Shown: positions 1 to 9,300, numbered from the stretch's first letter. The stretch: DNA of 25,984 bases from Mesostigma viride (GCA_009746045.1 RPFO01000251.1:1-25984); one strand, 5' to 3'. The notes: generated by a model from the letters alone, not told the origin. Numbers and translations are program-made.

Positions 1-84
1 CAAAGGCTCCGGCAGATCGTCTCCGACGTACGCCTCCTCCAGTTCGCTGGACGGGTCGAAACACGGCAGTTCGAGAGTGTCCAT
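1..84 (-). CDS. Unidentified protein, N-terminus only (runs off left edge)
   Basis: A minus-strand reading frame starts at an ATG at 82-84 and stays open to the window edge (28 codons visible). The peptide begins MDTLELPCFDPSSELEEAYV, is acidic, and has no signal peptide or recognisable motif. Its ATG lies 2 bases beyond the stop of the small membrane protein at 87-272, so the two are probably co-transcribed with the block that starts at the cobalamin adenosyltransferase. No function can be assigned from this fragment. Confidence 0.5.
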   Translation of the reverse strand, partial: MDTLELPCFDPSSELEEAYVGDDLPEPL

Positions 85-86
85 CC

Positions 87-272
87 TTATTCCGCGAGCA
101 AGCGAGTGTAAAGCGCCGCTAGGAGGGCGACGATCCAAAAGGGCAACAGCGTCTGATTGGTCCCGATTCCGAAGGGCAGTGGGCGTCCGTTCTCCTGGAA
201 CATACACCGCGGCCGGAAGACCAGCAACACGTAGGTGACGAAGAAATAAACGATCACCGAGAGACCGCGCAT
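87..272 (-). CDS. Small two-TM membrane protein (61 aa)
   Basis: The protein has two hydrophobic segments, about residues 3-18 (LSVIVYFFVTYVLLVF) and 41-56 (LLPFWIVALLAALYT). They are separated by a short polar loop with the pattern P-x-C-M-F-x-x-x-G-x-x-x-P-F-G-x-G. Short two-helix proteins with such a Gly/Pro loop are common among virion membrane proteins of large DNA viruses, but I cannot name this family. I chose the ATG at 272; the frame could extend to a TTG at 317, which is less likely. The gene sits between the SLATT-like gene and the partial gene at the left edge, all on the same strand. Confidence 0.65.
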   Translation of the reverse strand: MRGLSVIVYFFVTYVLLVFRPRCMFQENGRPLPFGIGTNQTLLPFWIVALLAALYTRLLAE

Positions 273-301
273 GTCGTCCGCGCTCCGTACAATAAGTACT
301 T

Positions 302-1034
302 CTACAATTTTAAACAATCGCCATCCGCTCCTCCTTTCACGCTGATGATGATCTCCGTCTCATCCGAGTTGCGCCGACACCTCCGCACTTCGAGTGTCTT
401 CTCGTGTTTTTCCGGATGCTCGGCGGGATGGTCGGCCCGTCGGACACGAGCCGGTCTAGATCGAGTCGCAACACCTGCAGAAAGTCGAACGGGTTCATGC
501 GGTGCTTCCTGTGTTTCGTCAACTCGGCGTCCACGGTGTGGTAGAACGCCGCGAATTTGTGGACCATTTGTTTGTGTTGCTCGGATTTTTGAGAGAAATG
601 CAAAAAGTTTTGTATTCCGGAAAGGGCGCTCACGAGCATGCTCGCGGCCCCCACGCACATATCCATGTTCACGTTGGGAAACTTTCTGCCGCTGAATGCG
701 AGCGTGCCCGCAGTCGCCGACAATACGATCGTGGGAATGCCCACAGATTGTAAAAGAACATGGCGCGGGTCGACGCCATCTCGTGCATCTGGCGATACGC
801 GACGGCCTTCTGGCCCCACGCGAACACCAGGCGCTCGATTTTCGAGGTCCACAGGCGCTCCGGGTCGGAAGTCCCCCCGCTCCCTTTGTCACTCGAATCG
901 TACGTGCTATCTCGGACGACGCACTCTTCCTCCTCTCGGTCCTCTGACTTGTACAGCCCGGGGGGAGGGCTGCTATCGAGTCGGCCCGGGACGTGGACCC
1001 TTAACGGTTTCTCCGGTTCGATTTCGGACGCCAT
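302..1034 (-). CDS. SLATT-like two-TM protein (two apparent frameshifts)
   Basis: The frame from the ATG at 1034 encodes an acidic N-terminal region, then W-x-x-K-x-E-R-L-x-F-A-W-G-Q-K-A-x-A-Y-R-x-M-H, then two hydrophobic helices (IPTIVLSATAGTLAF and CVGAASMLVSALSG). A region with HKFAAFYHTVDAEL and a basic tail follow. The amphipathic segment, paired helices and long cytosolic helix match the layout of SLATT-type 2-TM proteins, which also occur in many giant viruses as proteins of unknown role. The reading frame shifts twice. Near 745 it shifts between MFF and LQSVG at a T4 run. Near 405 it shifts at an A5 run, after which the frame ending at 302 (DETEIIISV) looks more natural than the alternative end at 337. 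The corrected length would be about 244 aa. The gene starts 14 bases after the adenosyltransferase stop, so an operon-like arrangement is likely. Confidence 0.6.
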
Positions 1035-1048
1035 TTCGCCCCTTCAGA

Positions 1049-1627
1049 CTATGGTTTGAAAATAACTTCGTTCGCCTGCCCCTTTTTGTAACGCACTTCC
1101 GACGCGTCGGCCTCCATCCTCGCGCACACGAACAGCAGGTCGGACATGCGGTTCATGAACGACAGGACGTGCGCGTCGACGCGTCCCTCGTGCGTCGAGG
1201 CGAGGAACGCCACGGATCGTTCGGCGCGGCGGCACACGGAGCGGGCCAGGTGCAAGCACGAGTTCGCCTCCCCGTCCCCGCCCGGGAGCACGAAGTTCCG
1301 TAACGGCGACAGGTCTTCGTCCATCATGTCGATCCACGACTCGAGCGTCCTCACGCACTGTCCTTCCGGATCGAAACGGTTCCGGTGCGGTTGGCCGTCG
1401 GATGGAGTCGACAGGGCAGATCCGACGTCAAGGAGCCGTTTCTGTAGGAACGGCAGGATCTCTTGCTTGATCCGCTGATTCCTACAAAACACCCTGGCCA
1501 ATCCGATGGCCGAGTTCAGTTCGTCCACATCGCCGACAGCCTCCACGTACGAGTCGAACTTGTCGACGACGTCGCCCGTGAAGAGTCGGGTCTTCCCCAG
1601 ATCGCCGTGTCGGGTGTAGATCGGCAT
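1049..1627 (-). CDS. PduO-type corrinoid adenosyltransferase (cob(I)alamin adenosyltransferase)
   Basis: This 192-aa protein transfers the 5'-deoxyadenosyl group of ATP to cob(I)alamin to make adenosylcobalamin. It has the PduO/MMAB family landmarks in order: the ATP-binding N-terminus IYTRHGDLGKTRLFTG (3-18), VGDVDELNSAIG (31-42), DVGSALSTP (67-75), the loop NFVLPGG (111-117), the helix ARSVCRRAERSV (128-139) with the conserved R-x-x-E residues, and FMNRMSDLLFVCAR (157-170). It looks closer to the eukaryotic MMAB type than to bacterial EutT or CobA, but lacks a mitochondrial presequence. I chose the ATG at 1627 because MPIYTR is the family's usual start. A TATATATT element lies just upstream and is shared with the divergent primase. 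The virus also encodes an adenosylcobalamin-dependent ribonucleotide reductase at 14725-17953, the obvious consumer of the product. Confidence 0.92.
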   Translation of the reverse strand: MPIYTRHGDLGKTRLFTGDVVDKFDSYVEAVGDVDELNSAIGLARVFCRNQRIKQEILPFLQKRLLDVGSALSTPSDGQPHRNRFDPEGQCVRTLESWIDMMDEDLSPLRNFVLPGGDGEANSCLHLARSVCRRAERSVAFLASTHEGRVDAHVLSFMNRMSDLLFVCARMEADASEVRYKKGQANEVIFKP

Positions 1628-1635
1628 TGGGAGGG

Positions 1636-1643
1636 TATATATT
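1636..1643. promoter_or_regulatory. Shared TATA-like box between divergent genes
   Basis: The 57 bases between the adenosyltransferase start (1627, minus) and the primase start (1685, plus) contain GGGTATATATTC, the only AT-rich stretch there. It lies about 40 bases before the primase ATG and about 8 bases before the adenosyltransferase ATG. Similar GGGTATATTTT and GGATAAATA elements precede other genes in this window. A TATA-type promoter role is inferred. Confidence 0.5.
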
Positions 1644-1684
1644 CGCCTCGCGAGAAGAAAAAGTCCTCTCTCTGGACGACGACC

Positions 1685-3111
1685 ATGGGTCCGTGGAGAG
1701 GCACCGCGGCCACGAACTGGCTCAAGGAGAGGGATTGTTTCGTCCAGCCGGGAGAGAAGTACACCCATCTGCTGCTAGACGGGTTCGAGGGCGGGCGGGC
1801 GGTGGTCGACCACGAGGACCTGCCCGCGTTCTACAAACTCATCGCCAGCGACGCGAAGGCGGGCCGACCCAACTTCATCGTCGAGCAGAAATCGTTCCCC
1901 CTGTTCCCCTTCTTCCTCGACCTGGACTGCGAGGACGACGTCGACCTGACGGACGAGATCCTCGACAAGTGGATCCCCTTGATCCACGCGGCCGTCAAGG
2001 AGACCGTGACGGAGCGCGAGGACACGGACTTCATGATGGTGATCTGCAGCGCGCCCACGAAGAGGAAACCGGACGGGAAAATCAAGACGGGGTTCCACTT
2101 GCACTGGCCCGGCGTCCCGATCAACAAGGCGAGGGCGCTGCAACTCAGGGGGTACATCCTATGCAAACTCCACGAGGCGTTCGGAGACAGGACGGGGAAC
2201 TCGTGGAACGCCGTCGTGGACCCTTCGGTCATGATGGACAACGGCCTGCGCATGCTGTTCTCGTTCAAATGCGTCCGCTGCACCGTGTGCCCCGAGAAAC
2301 TGCGCAAGCTAGAGAAAGAGATCGAGGGCGGGTGCAAAGGGGGCTCGTCGACGGGGGCGTGTCCCTGCGTGTTCTGCGACGGCAAACGCAAGATACGGAG
2401 GGAGTGCGGGTGTACCTACGGCAAGATCCACGAGAAGCGACCTTACACGTACTTGCGCGAGCTCGACGGGGACGGCAACGTCGCGGAGGAGAGCGGAGAG
2501 CGCACTGCGTTGGAGCAATTGTTCCTGACGTCCGTCCGCACGTACGACGAGGTCATCAAGGAACCCGTGGAACTCGTGCCCCCGCCGTACTACGACGCCA
2601 AGCTCGTCGAGCTTCCGGGTGCGCGGAAAGGACGGGACCGCGTACCCCAGGTCCGCACGTCCCACGCGTCGCCTCACAACGGCAACGCGCTGCCGCGAGA
2701 CGGACGGCTGTACGCGGCCGTCAAGGAGGCGCTCCGCGGGATCCCCATCAGCAACGTGTTCAAGGAGGGCGAAGGGCAGTCGAGCGTCTACTGGGTCTGG
2801 AGTCGCTCGCACGTCTGCAAAAACGTGGACCGCGCCCACGCCAACAACAACGTGTGGTTCGAGATCACTCGCAACGGCGTGTTCCAACGCTGTTTCGACG
2901 ACGATGTCGCGGGTTCCGGTCGGAGCCGAGTCCGATCCCGTACGAGGTGTCGGTGCGCCTGTTCTCGACTACAACGCCGGAGTCCGGAGCCAAAAGGGAG
3001 TCAGCCATGACGACGGCCGCGCTGCGACTGGCGTACTTGGTATCGTACGACCCCACGAAGGCGGCGACAGGGAAAAGAGCGAGAAGCCGGAAGGGCGCGA
3101 GGGACGAGTGA
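1685..3111 (+). CDS. Archaeo-eukaryotic (PrimPol/UL52-like) DNA primase, one apparent frameshift
   Basis: The protein would make primers for viral DNA synthesis. Three AEP catalytic motifs are visible in order: FPFFLDLDCEDD (metal-binding DxD, near residue 78), GFHLHWPG (near residue 138) and VVDPSVMMDNGLRML (near residues 177-191). A Cys-rich segment follows (about 198-260; CVRCTVC, then CPCVFC and CGC), probably binding zinc. The C-terminal part carries the PrimPol/UL52 zinc signature (HVCKN, NNNVWFEI, then QRCF and CRGFRS). The frame breaks at about 2895-2903 inside that signature. One extra T in the TTT run at 2893 would rejoin QRCF to the RGFRS frame, which ends at 3111, giving about 475 aa. 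No helicase domain is fused. The 3' end overlaps the convergent capping-like gene. Confidence 0.8.
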
Positions 3112-3784
3112 GGAAGCCCCGGTCTTCAACGTCCCCCGACTTGTTCTCCAACAGGATAGGAACGCCCCCCGCCACGTAGGACATGTGAGACGGGGCTCCG
3201 CGGGGAAGGAACAGCATGTTGTGACTCTCCATGCCCCTGTGATCCGCGTTGCTTTCCAAGAACGACAGGCACTTAATAAACGTATGAATGTAATAACTTC
3301 CCACACTCGGAAAGTTCATGTCCGCCAACTGCCTCGCGTACTCCATCCTGTCCAAGAACGGGCGATGCAATAATGAGTGACGCGCGAACGCGAGACAGTC
3401 GTGCACGTAGAACACGGAACGGCCCAGAGGGTCCCTTCCGAGCACTCCGGCCGCGACGGTGCCCTTGAACAGTTTGGTCTTGAAAGGCGGCATCCGTACG
3501 ATCGACACGTTCCGATCCCCGTGCACGATCGCGCAGACCGTACGACCGCCGCGAACGCGGACCAACGCCAGGAGACAGTACTCGCCCTTCCGCAATTCCG
3601 TCACGACGTAGTCGTCGTTCCCGAGCTCGGCCACGAGGTCTTTGGTCTTGTTCACCACCTTGATAAAGGGGCGAGGGAGGTCGTGGTAGCGACACACGCC
3701 CTCGACGGAACGCAAGACGTCGCGGGTCTCGCGGGGAGACGCATCGCGCGGCAGGACGAGAGGGACGGGGAGAAACGCGGCCAT
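2969..3784 (-). CDS. Degenerate mRNA-capping guanylyltransferase-like nucleotidyltransferase
   Basis: The order of elements follows the covalent nucleotidyltransferase fold of viral capping enzymes. There is a motif I position (YVVTELRKGEYCLL), a motif III-like strand pair (HGDRNVSIVRMPPFKTKLFKGTVAAGVL), a motif IIIa-like strand (VFYVHDCLAF) followed by FLDRM, and a motif IV-like strand (HNMLFLPRGAP). The key chemistry is missing. The K-x-D-G lysine position reads L-R-K-G, the D-G-E of motif III reads A-G-V, and the DGL of motif IV is absent. It therefore looks like a catalytically dead paralogue, perhaps a structural or regulatory capping partner. I chose the ATG at 3784 because the upstream extension is anti-parallel to another gene. 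The last ~140 bases overlap the primase 3' end, so the true C-terminus may differ. Confidence 0.5.
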   Translation of the reverse strand: MAAFLPVPLVLPRDASPRETRDVLRSVEGVCRYHDLPRPFIKVVNKTKDLVAELGNDDYVVTELRKGEYCLLALVRVRGGRTVCAIVHGDRNVSIVRMPPFKTKLFKGTVAAGVLGRDPLGRSVFYVHDCLAFARHSLLHRPFLDRMEYARQLADMNFPSVGSYYIHTFIKCLSFLESNADHRGMESHNMLFLPRGAPSHMSYVAGGVPILLENKSGDVEDRGFLTRPSRPSGFSLFSLSPPSWGRTIPSTPVAARPSSWLTPFWLRTPAL

Positions 3785-3886
3785 ACTAGCACCGTGCGCT
3801 TTTTTTCGGTCCCCGTTACGCGCGCGTTCTCGGGAGAAAATTTGTTTGGGGGCGGAAAGGAGGACGAATCGGGACGAGCGGAGGTC
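3785..3886. promoter_or_regulatory. Divergent intergenic region, probable bidirectional promoter
   Basis: This 102-base gap separates the minus-strand capping-like gene from the plus-strand A494R-like gene. It contains a T7 run and the AT-rich stretch GAGAAAATTTGTTTG near 3833-3847, the best promoter candidates for either side. No TATATA element of the kind seen at 1636 or 14687 is present. The promoter role is inferred from position only. Confidence 0.35.
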
Positions 3887-4435
3887 ATGGAGTTGTTGGA
3901 GCGTTCGCTCGTGCGTTTCTTCGGGGACGCGCGGCACTTTGACGTGCTGTTCGGGATCTGCGGACACAAGGAGTCGGAGCCGAAGAACGAGCTCGTCTCC
4001 CTGCGCGTGTTGGAGTGGCTCGTGACGAACTACGCGAGGATCCACAACGTCGAGTACCTGACCCCGGTCGAGAACGCCCCCTTCAACCTGTACATGTCCT
4101 ACCGCGAACATCTGGACTTTTACTCGAAGAAGATGTTCGACCCTTTCGCGCGTCGGAAGAAGATCCCCCTCGCCCACGGCGACCGCGTCGTGCAGACGAC
4201 CCCGGGACAGATGAACTTCTTCCGATGGGCGATCACGAACGGGGTCGTGGACTACGCCGTGCGCAACATCGCGGAGATTCGCGGGGAGCTGCCCAAGTGC
4301 CACCACAACAACGGGCGCGCCATCCGCGTGACGGTGGTCAAGCGGACGAGGAAGCGGTGCCGCGCGGCCGACCTCGGGTCGATCGTGCGTCCCAAGGTCA
4401 TTACCCGCAGACGGTTCCTGATCCGGTTCAAATAG
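3887..4435 (+). CDS. Conserved nucleocytovirus protein resembling chlorovirus A494R
   Basis: This 182-aa basic protein has the features I associate with the uncharacterised algal-virus family that includes chlorovirus A494R: LEWLVTNYARIHNVEY (44-59), F-N-L-Y-M-S-Y-R-E-H-L-x-F-Y-S-K-K-M-F-D-P-F (about 68-88), the signature TPGQMNFFRWAITNGVVDY (about 105-123), and a Lys/Arg-rich tail with TRKR. No catalytic motif or membrane segment is visible. The basic tail would suit nucleic-acid contact. The ATG at 3887 is the first after the divergent spacer; the frame is open upstream only antisense to the neighbouring gene. Family membership is from memory and not verified by search. Confidence 0.6.
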   Translation: MELLERSLVRFFGDARHFDVLFGICGHKESEPKNELVSLRVLEWLVTNYARIHNVEYLTPVENAPFNLYMSYREHLDFYSKKMFDPFARRKKIPLAHGDRVVQTTPGQMNFFRWAITNGVVDYAVRNIAEIRGELPKCHHNNGRAIRVTVVKRTRKRCRAADLGSIVRPKVITRRRFLIRFK

Positions 4436-4467
4436 TTTTCGAAGGGAGATCGTAGGGTAAGTGGGCC

Positions 4468-4962
4468 ATGTCTCTGCTGGTCTCGAAGGCGTACGACTGG
4501 CTGGTCACGCGCCCTTTGCGGGAGCTGTTCATGAAGGGGCCGACTGTCGGCGCGTTCGGGTTCTGGATGAGCATGAAGGAGAGCGACATCTGCGCGGCCA
4601 TGACGAGGACGACGTCGGACATCTGGGACAACAACCCCGGCCATTGTCGCGACGTCATCGACAGCCGATTCGAGAGCGTGCACGTCGTCGTGCGGACGTT
4701 CATGACGTGGTTGGCTCTGCTCATGATCGCGAACGCGGTCGTGCGCCAAGCCGTCCGCATCCCGTCTCGTGTGTTGCGGTCAGTTACCTGTCGCCCGCGG
4801 TCTCCTCGCGTCGTGGTGATCGACGTCGACGCCGTTCGATCGCGAGCGTTGCCGCCAGGCGGACTTGACGCCCAAGAGGGCGAGGGAGCCGGTCGCGGGC
4901 GCCAGAAGCATCTTGAGAAGGTCGGGGATCTGGCCTCCGACGAGCACGGACACGTAGGCTAG
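4468..4962 (+). CDS. Unidentified protein with a hydrophobic C-terminal helix
   Basis: The first ~95 codons look strongly coding: an amphipathic start (MSLLVSKAYDWLVTRPLREL), then GFWMSMKESDICAAMTRTTSDIWDNN, a Cys and an R-F-E-S-V-H stretch, and a hydrophobic segment FMTWLALLMIANAVV near 75-90. After about residue 100 the sequence becomes Arg/Gly-rich and overlaps the convergent membrane protein at 4780-5013, so the true stop could be earlier if a base is missing here, as in other genes of the window. I recognise no family. It begins 32 bases after the A494R-like gene on the same strand. Confidence 0.5.
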   Translation: MSLLVSKAYDWLVTRPLRELFMKGPTVGAFGFWMSMKESDICAAMTRTTSDIWDNNPGHCRDVIDSRFESVHVVVRTFMTWLALLMIANAVVRQAVRIPSRVLRSVTCRPRSPRVVVIDVDAVRSRALPPGGLDAQEGEGAGRGRQKHLEKVGDLASDEHGHVG

Positions 4963-5013
4963 ACTGAAGTAGAGTCCGACGAGGACGAGAAGCACCGCCA
5001 GGAAGAAACTCAT
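4780..5013 (-). CDS. Small membrane protein (77 aa)
   Basis: The N-terminus is a long hydrophobic segment (MSFFLAVLLVLVGLYFSLAY, continuing to about residue 26) followed by a second weaker one (about 34-48, containing MLLAPATGSLALLG). The tail is polar and Arg/His-rich. An uncleaved membrane anchor or two-TM topology is likely. It lies antisense to the doubtful 3' end of the gene at 4468. No family is recognised. Confidence 0.6.
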   Translation of the reverse strand: MSFFLAVLLVLVGLYFSLAYVSVLVGGQIPDLLKMLLAPATGSLALLGVKSAWRQRSRSNGVDVDHHDARRPRATGN

Positions 5014-5037
5014 CGTGTCATAAAACGATTTGGGATA

Positions 5038-5295
5038 TTAACTCGGACCCGCTGCGGTCACGGCGGTAGCGGCTGGGGTCGCTTCCGCGGACTTCGGAGG
5101 AGGACCAGAACGCCCAAGGAGGGGGTGGCGAGATCGTCCGCGTCGGAAAATTCCGCGGATGAACGATCGGAAACTCGCGGCTTCGTGGCTCGCGGTGCGC
5201 GTCTTGCGTGCATGGGCGGCGCACGTGACCCGCCCGGCCCTCGCCGTGTTCTTGCATCGACCGCCGTGCGCGGCCGTCTTGCTCTTGCATCTCAT
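5038..5295 (-). CDS. Cys/His mini-protein, CxnC...CxxH type (85 aa)
   Basis: The N-terminus reads M-R-C-K-S-K-T-x4-G-x-R-C-K-N-T-A-x-A-G-x-V-T-C-A-A-H. This is a compact Cys3His pattern, C-x10-C-x9-C-x2-H, of a kind seen in many short proteins of giant viruses and phages (DUF5763-like). It is probably a small zinc site. The remaining residues are basic and then Ala/Pro-rich. A second protein with the same pattern starts at 24441 on the other strand. The function is unknown. Confidence 0.6.
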   Translation of the reverse strand: MRCKSKTAAHGGRCKNTARAGRVTCAAHARKTRTASHEAASFRSFIRGIFRRGRSRHPLLGRSGPPPKSAEATPAATAVTAAGPS

Positions 5296-5389
5296 GGCGA
5301 CGGTATGGTATTGCCGTAGAAATAATTCCGGTCGATCGTGTCGGTTCGTGTCGGCGTCGTGTCGTGTCGGTTTGTGTTAGAGGAAAAGG

Positions 5390-5397
5390 ATAAATAG
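5390..5397 (+). promoter_or_regulatory. TATA-like box (ATAAATAG) before the BRO-like gene
   Basis: AAAAGGATAAATAGAGTG lies about 55 bases before the ATG at 5448, in an otherwise GC-rich spacer of 152 bases. The same GGATAAATA core occurs in reverse orientation before the minus-strand gene starting at 19023 (at about 19051-19060). Confidence 0.45.
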
Positions 5398-5447
5398 AGT
5401 GCGGCTGGAACGAAAACTTGCTTTTCGTGCAAGACCGTGAAGTATCC

Positions 5448-6293
5448 ATGGCATCCGTCGTCAGGTACCTGACGCCAGCCGACGGATCGGGGGACGACCC
5501 TCGTTTCGCGGGTAAGATCCGTATGACGGACGACGGCAGAATATCGGTATACGACGCGATGACTACTATCGGAGATTCGTGCGCGAAAAAGACTTGGGCG
5601 AGGCTCAAGGAGACTCATGAGGAAGTGGTGGCGCTTTGCCACCTCTGGAAATTCCCCGGGGCCCGGCAGCGAGACACCCCGGTGACCGACCGCCAGGGCT
5701 TGACTCGCATCCTAATGCTGCTGCCTGGCAAGGTCGCGGCCAGGTTCCGCGAGCAGATGTCCGTCCTCTTGGAGCGGTACCTGAACGCCGACCGGACACT
5801 CGCCGAGGACATCCTCCGTCGGGCGGGTGCCAACGAGGGCGCGCTGGCCAATCTGGAGGAGCATCCGCGCATCCAGAGTTCATGGGCGACGAAGGAGTTG
5901 AACGCGGCCATCAAGGCCTATGTCGACGCTCACGAAGGGATGGGGAACATGTACATTCCTGTGCACAACACGAACAACCTGACCGTGACGGGCAAGACGG
6001 CCGCCGAGTTGCGCGCTCTCTACGCCGCGACCGGTTCGTCGCGCGACACGAACAGCAAGGTCCAATCAGCCGCCATGTACTTCTTGCAGGTGAGCGAGGC
6101 GGACCAGATCAAGCGGACGGACGCCAACCCTGTCGTGGTGGCCAATAGGAGTAGGGAGCTCTTCGAGCCCATCTTTAGGGAGCGGGGGTTGCACGATTTT
6201 CAGACGGATAGGGCTTGCATCCGAGAGAACGCGAAAGTGATGCGTCTCAATCAGAAAGCGACTAGGGAAGCCGCGATCGCTGGCCCGCGTTGA
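5448..6293 (+). CDS. BRO / P22-antirepressor-like DNA-binding protein
   Basis: The 281-aa protein has an N-terminal domain of about 125 residues with DDGRISVYDAMTTI (28-41), a conserved Trp (about 50), WKFPG (67-71), TPVTDRQGLTRILMLLPGKV (77-96), then ARFREQMSVLLERYLNAD. This succession matches the BRO-N/antirepressor-type module (strand pair, G-L-x-x-I helix, A-x-x-F-R helix ending in a long LLERYL helix) common in large DNA viruses and phages. The C-terminal half is helical with no recognised domain. I chose ATG 5448 over the upstream TTG (5418). A TATA-like box lies ~55 bases upstream and an AATAAA 12 bases after the stop. It precedes the fibre-like genes on the same strand. A role in transcriptional regulation is inferred. 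Confidence 0.6.
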   Translation: MASVVRYLTPADGSGDDPRFAGKIRMTDDGRISVYDAMTTIGDSCAKKTWARLKETHEEVVALCHLWKFPGARQRDTPVTDRQGLTRILMLLPGKVAARFREQMSVLLERYLNADRTLAEDILRRAGANEGALANLEEHPRIQSSWATKELNAAIKAYVDAHEGMGNMYIPVHNTNNLTVTGKTAAELRALYAATGSSRDTNSKVQSAAMYFLQVSEADQIKRTDANPVVVANRSRELFEPIFRERGLHDFQTDRACIRENAKVMRLNQKATREAAIAGPR

Positions 6294-6304
6294 TTCGTTA
6301 TCCT

Positions 6305-6310
6305 AATAAA
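6305..6310 (+). terminator. AATAAA, candidate polyadenylation signal
   Basis: CCTAATAAAACAATTTTC follows the BRO-like stop codon (6293) by 11 bases, in an AT-rich 52-base spacer before the next gene. It fits a eukaryotic-type poly(A) signal, but the stretch could equally be the promoter of the fibre-like gene at 6346. Confidence 0.35.
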
Positions 6311-6345
6311 ACAATTTTCTCCACGTGTAACTAGAATATCCCAGC

Positions 6346-9300
6346 ATGACCACTAACAATCCCACATCGCTCGCCATCATGGGCACGGGGCGGCTGAAGA
6401 AGTTGTTCACGGAGGAAATCCAGTCCGACCCAGCCGTCGAGGCGTCCGCCGTCACGATCCTGTCGAGCGGGAAGATCAATCTCGTCCCGAACGTGTTCAA
6501 TGGCAATTCGGTCGACGCCGCCGTCCCACCCTCGACCGGCGACAACACGGTCACGATCCACGGTGACATGCGCGTCCTCGGGTCGCTTTCCGCGGTCGGC
6601 GGCAATGCCGCGGTCGGGGACTACACGAAGAACACAAACACGACCGAATCGAACAACACCATCGTGAAGTCCACAAAAAACCATCTCCTGCTCGAGGCGT
6701 CCGAGGCCGCCAAGGACGTCATCGTGCAGGACTCGCGGTTCGTCGCCCATCGTCAGGTGACCGCTGCCCCCACCGCCGCCGCGCCGACTCCCGACAATAT
6801 CATCGTGCGCGTCGAGAATGGCCTAACCAACGAAGAGTTCGCGATGGGTGTCGCGTACGGCAGCAACTTCTCTACTACCGGGAAGACCCCGTGGCGCGGT
6901 ATCATCGATTCGGCCGACGTCGATCTCGAGATCATATCGGACAAGCAGATGCGCGTGTCCGCGGATCGAGACCCGGGCGGCGAGGTGCGCGTGGGGGCCG
7001 GGTCCGCCATCACGCTGGCCCCGAAGATCACCGCCCCGGGGCTGGACCCTCTGAACAAGGTCGTCGTGCAATCCGAAGCCCTCGAGGTCTCGGGCATCAC
7101 GTCCACGGAGACGCGCGGCAATCACCAATACTCGGCGAACGCGGTCACGATCGTGGGACGGAAGGGTATCGGCAACACCGCACCGACGGGCGGAAACCTG
7201 TGGATCACGGGTGACACGACCGTGAGCGACAGCAGCGTCGCCATCGAGCAGGTGAAGTTCGTCGACTCGAGTGTGTCGACGACCAATCCGACTCTCGCCC
7301 TGTCCGCCGCCACGAGCGTGTCCGTCGAGAGGGACCTCGTCCTCAAGAGCACGGACGGGGACGGCGGCAAGATCTCAACGACGAGCGGGGATCTGTACCT
7401 GAACCCCGCGAGCGGGATCGTCAAGGTGAACGGAAACGTCCAGGTGGACGGCACTCTGACGAGCGTCAACACCACAGTGTCCAACTCGGTCATCATGGAC
7501 AAGGTGCTGAGCCTCGCGAACACGCCCAACACCACGGTCGCTGCGTGGACTTTCGACAATGACTCGGAGACAAACGCGTCCGGTTTGACCCTCACACTCA
7601 CCGGCGGCACCGGCACCGTCGTGCGAAACGGGGGTCTGGTCGCCGCTGCCGTGGCCAACTCTGGCGGAAACGTGAGCAGCGGGTCTTTCCCGAAAAGCAC
7701 GTCTTCCTTTGAGGTGACGTTCAATGTCGCGTTCACCGGCGTCCCGGTTAATTCGTCGCCGTCGAGACGGCTGGTCTCGTACGGCGCAATTGGCGTCAAC
7801 TGGAAGTCGGACGGTCAGATCGAACTTCTCGAAGGCACTACGGTGATCGCTACATCGTCATCGAGCACGCCCCCGCTCGTGATGTCCGCGTCCACCAACA
7901 AGAAGTACAAGGTCACTCTCCGCCGTACGTATCGCACCCCGGTCTCTCTGTCTACCATTGAGGTGTTCGTGGACGGCGTCCTCCATCTCACTTCTACGGG
8001 CACCAACGTGGCCAACACGAACCTCGGCACCGGGAACGTCGCGTTCTTCCTGGGCAGCTCCGGTACCGCGTACGCCACCACGCTGACGTTCGACGACGTG
8101 CGCATCGAGTCCGTGACCACGCCGACGAACGATCTCGCCGACGGTGCCGGGATCGTCGTGGAGGGCGACGGTCAGATCAACGCTAAGGTCGCCGACCGGT
8201 CGATCACCTGGAAGAAAAACGGGGGACAGGAGTTGGGCGACAACAGCGGGTCGTATTGGCACATCAAGGGCGGCCAGCTCATGTTCTCGCGTCTGATCGA
8301 CGTCACGAAGCGGAAGGCGCCCGGCACCAACGTGCTCCTCAGCAGCCTGCCCACGAAGAGCACCACCACCCCTCTGACCGAGCCGCACCTTTGGTCAATG
8401 ACCACACGCGCGGGCGCTGGACCCTACACGACGGCCGCCTCGACCGGTACGGTGGCGCTCACGTACGCCTCCACGCCCGCGGGAATCCCGAATCATGATG
8501 GCGGATACTTCCAAACCGCGTACGGGACGACTTATACCGTATCTAATTACAGCGCCAATAGCATCTCGAGGGGTACCTTCACTGGTACTCCTGGCACCCG
8601 GGTCATCGCGACCGGACTCGTGAAACCCACCACCTCGTTAGCGCTGGCTGTCGGCGGACCGGCCACCATCCCCCCGGCGAACACCCAGTTTACGGCGGGG
8701 ACTGTTCCGTGGGATTCTACAAACGCACTTCCTAACATGGTCGAGCTTTTGACCTTCGGTCAGACGAACAGTGCTTACGTGAGCGTGTGGGTGTGGCGTT
8801 CCGGAAAAATCCTGATGTTCACGAACACCGCGTACATCGAGACCACGGGGATCGTGGTCGGAGCCAGCGAGTTCGTGCTCGGAGTCCACTTGACCGCGTC
8901 AGGACCGGTTCTGTTTATCAACGGGGTTCAACCGGCGATGACGAACAATGGATGGCGCACTCTGCTTAACGTTGCGACCACCGCCCCCGTGGTCGCATTG
9001 AGTACCACGGCCACGGACCGAGGAATTTATCTGGGCGCACGGCGTGCTTTTCCCGGTGGCAGCAGCACCCCATTCAACGTGGGCTTCAAGAACTGGCGCG
9101 TCGTGGATACGAGCGTGCCCAGCAACATGTCGGACGAACAGATCGGGAACTTGCAGCTGTACCGGTACGCCGACGAGTACGATTCGGAGCCGCTCATGGT
9201 GACGTACGGCTTCCGCATCGGCGACGACGAGACATTACAGATTGTGAAGACGCAAGGATCGGCGACCACCAGCACACTCTTTGGCAATCCTATGCCAGCG

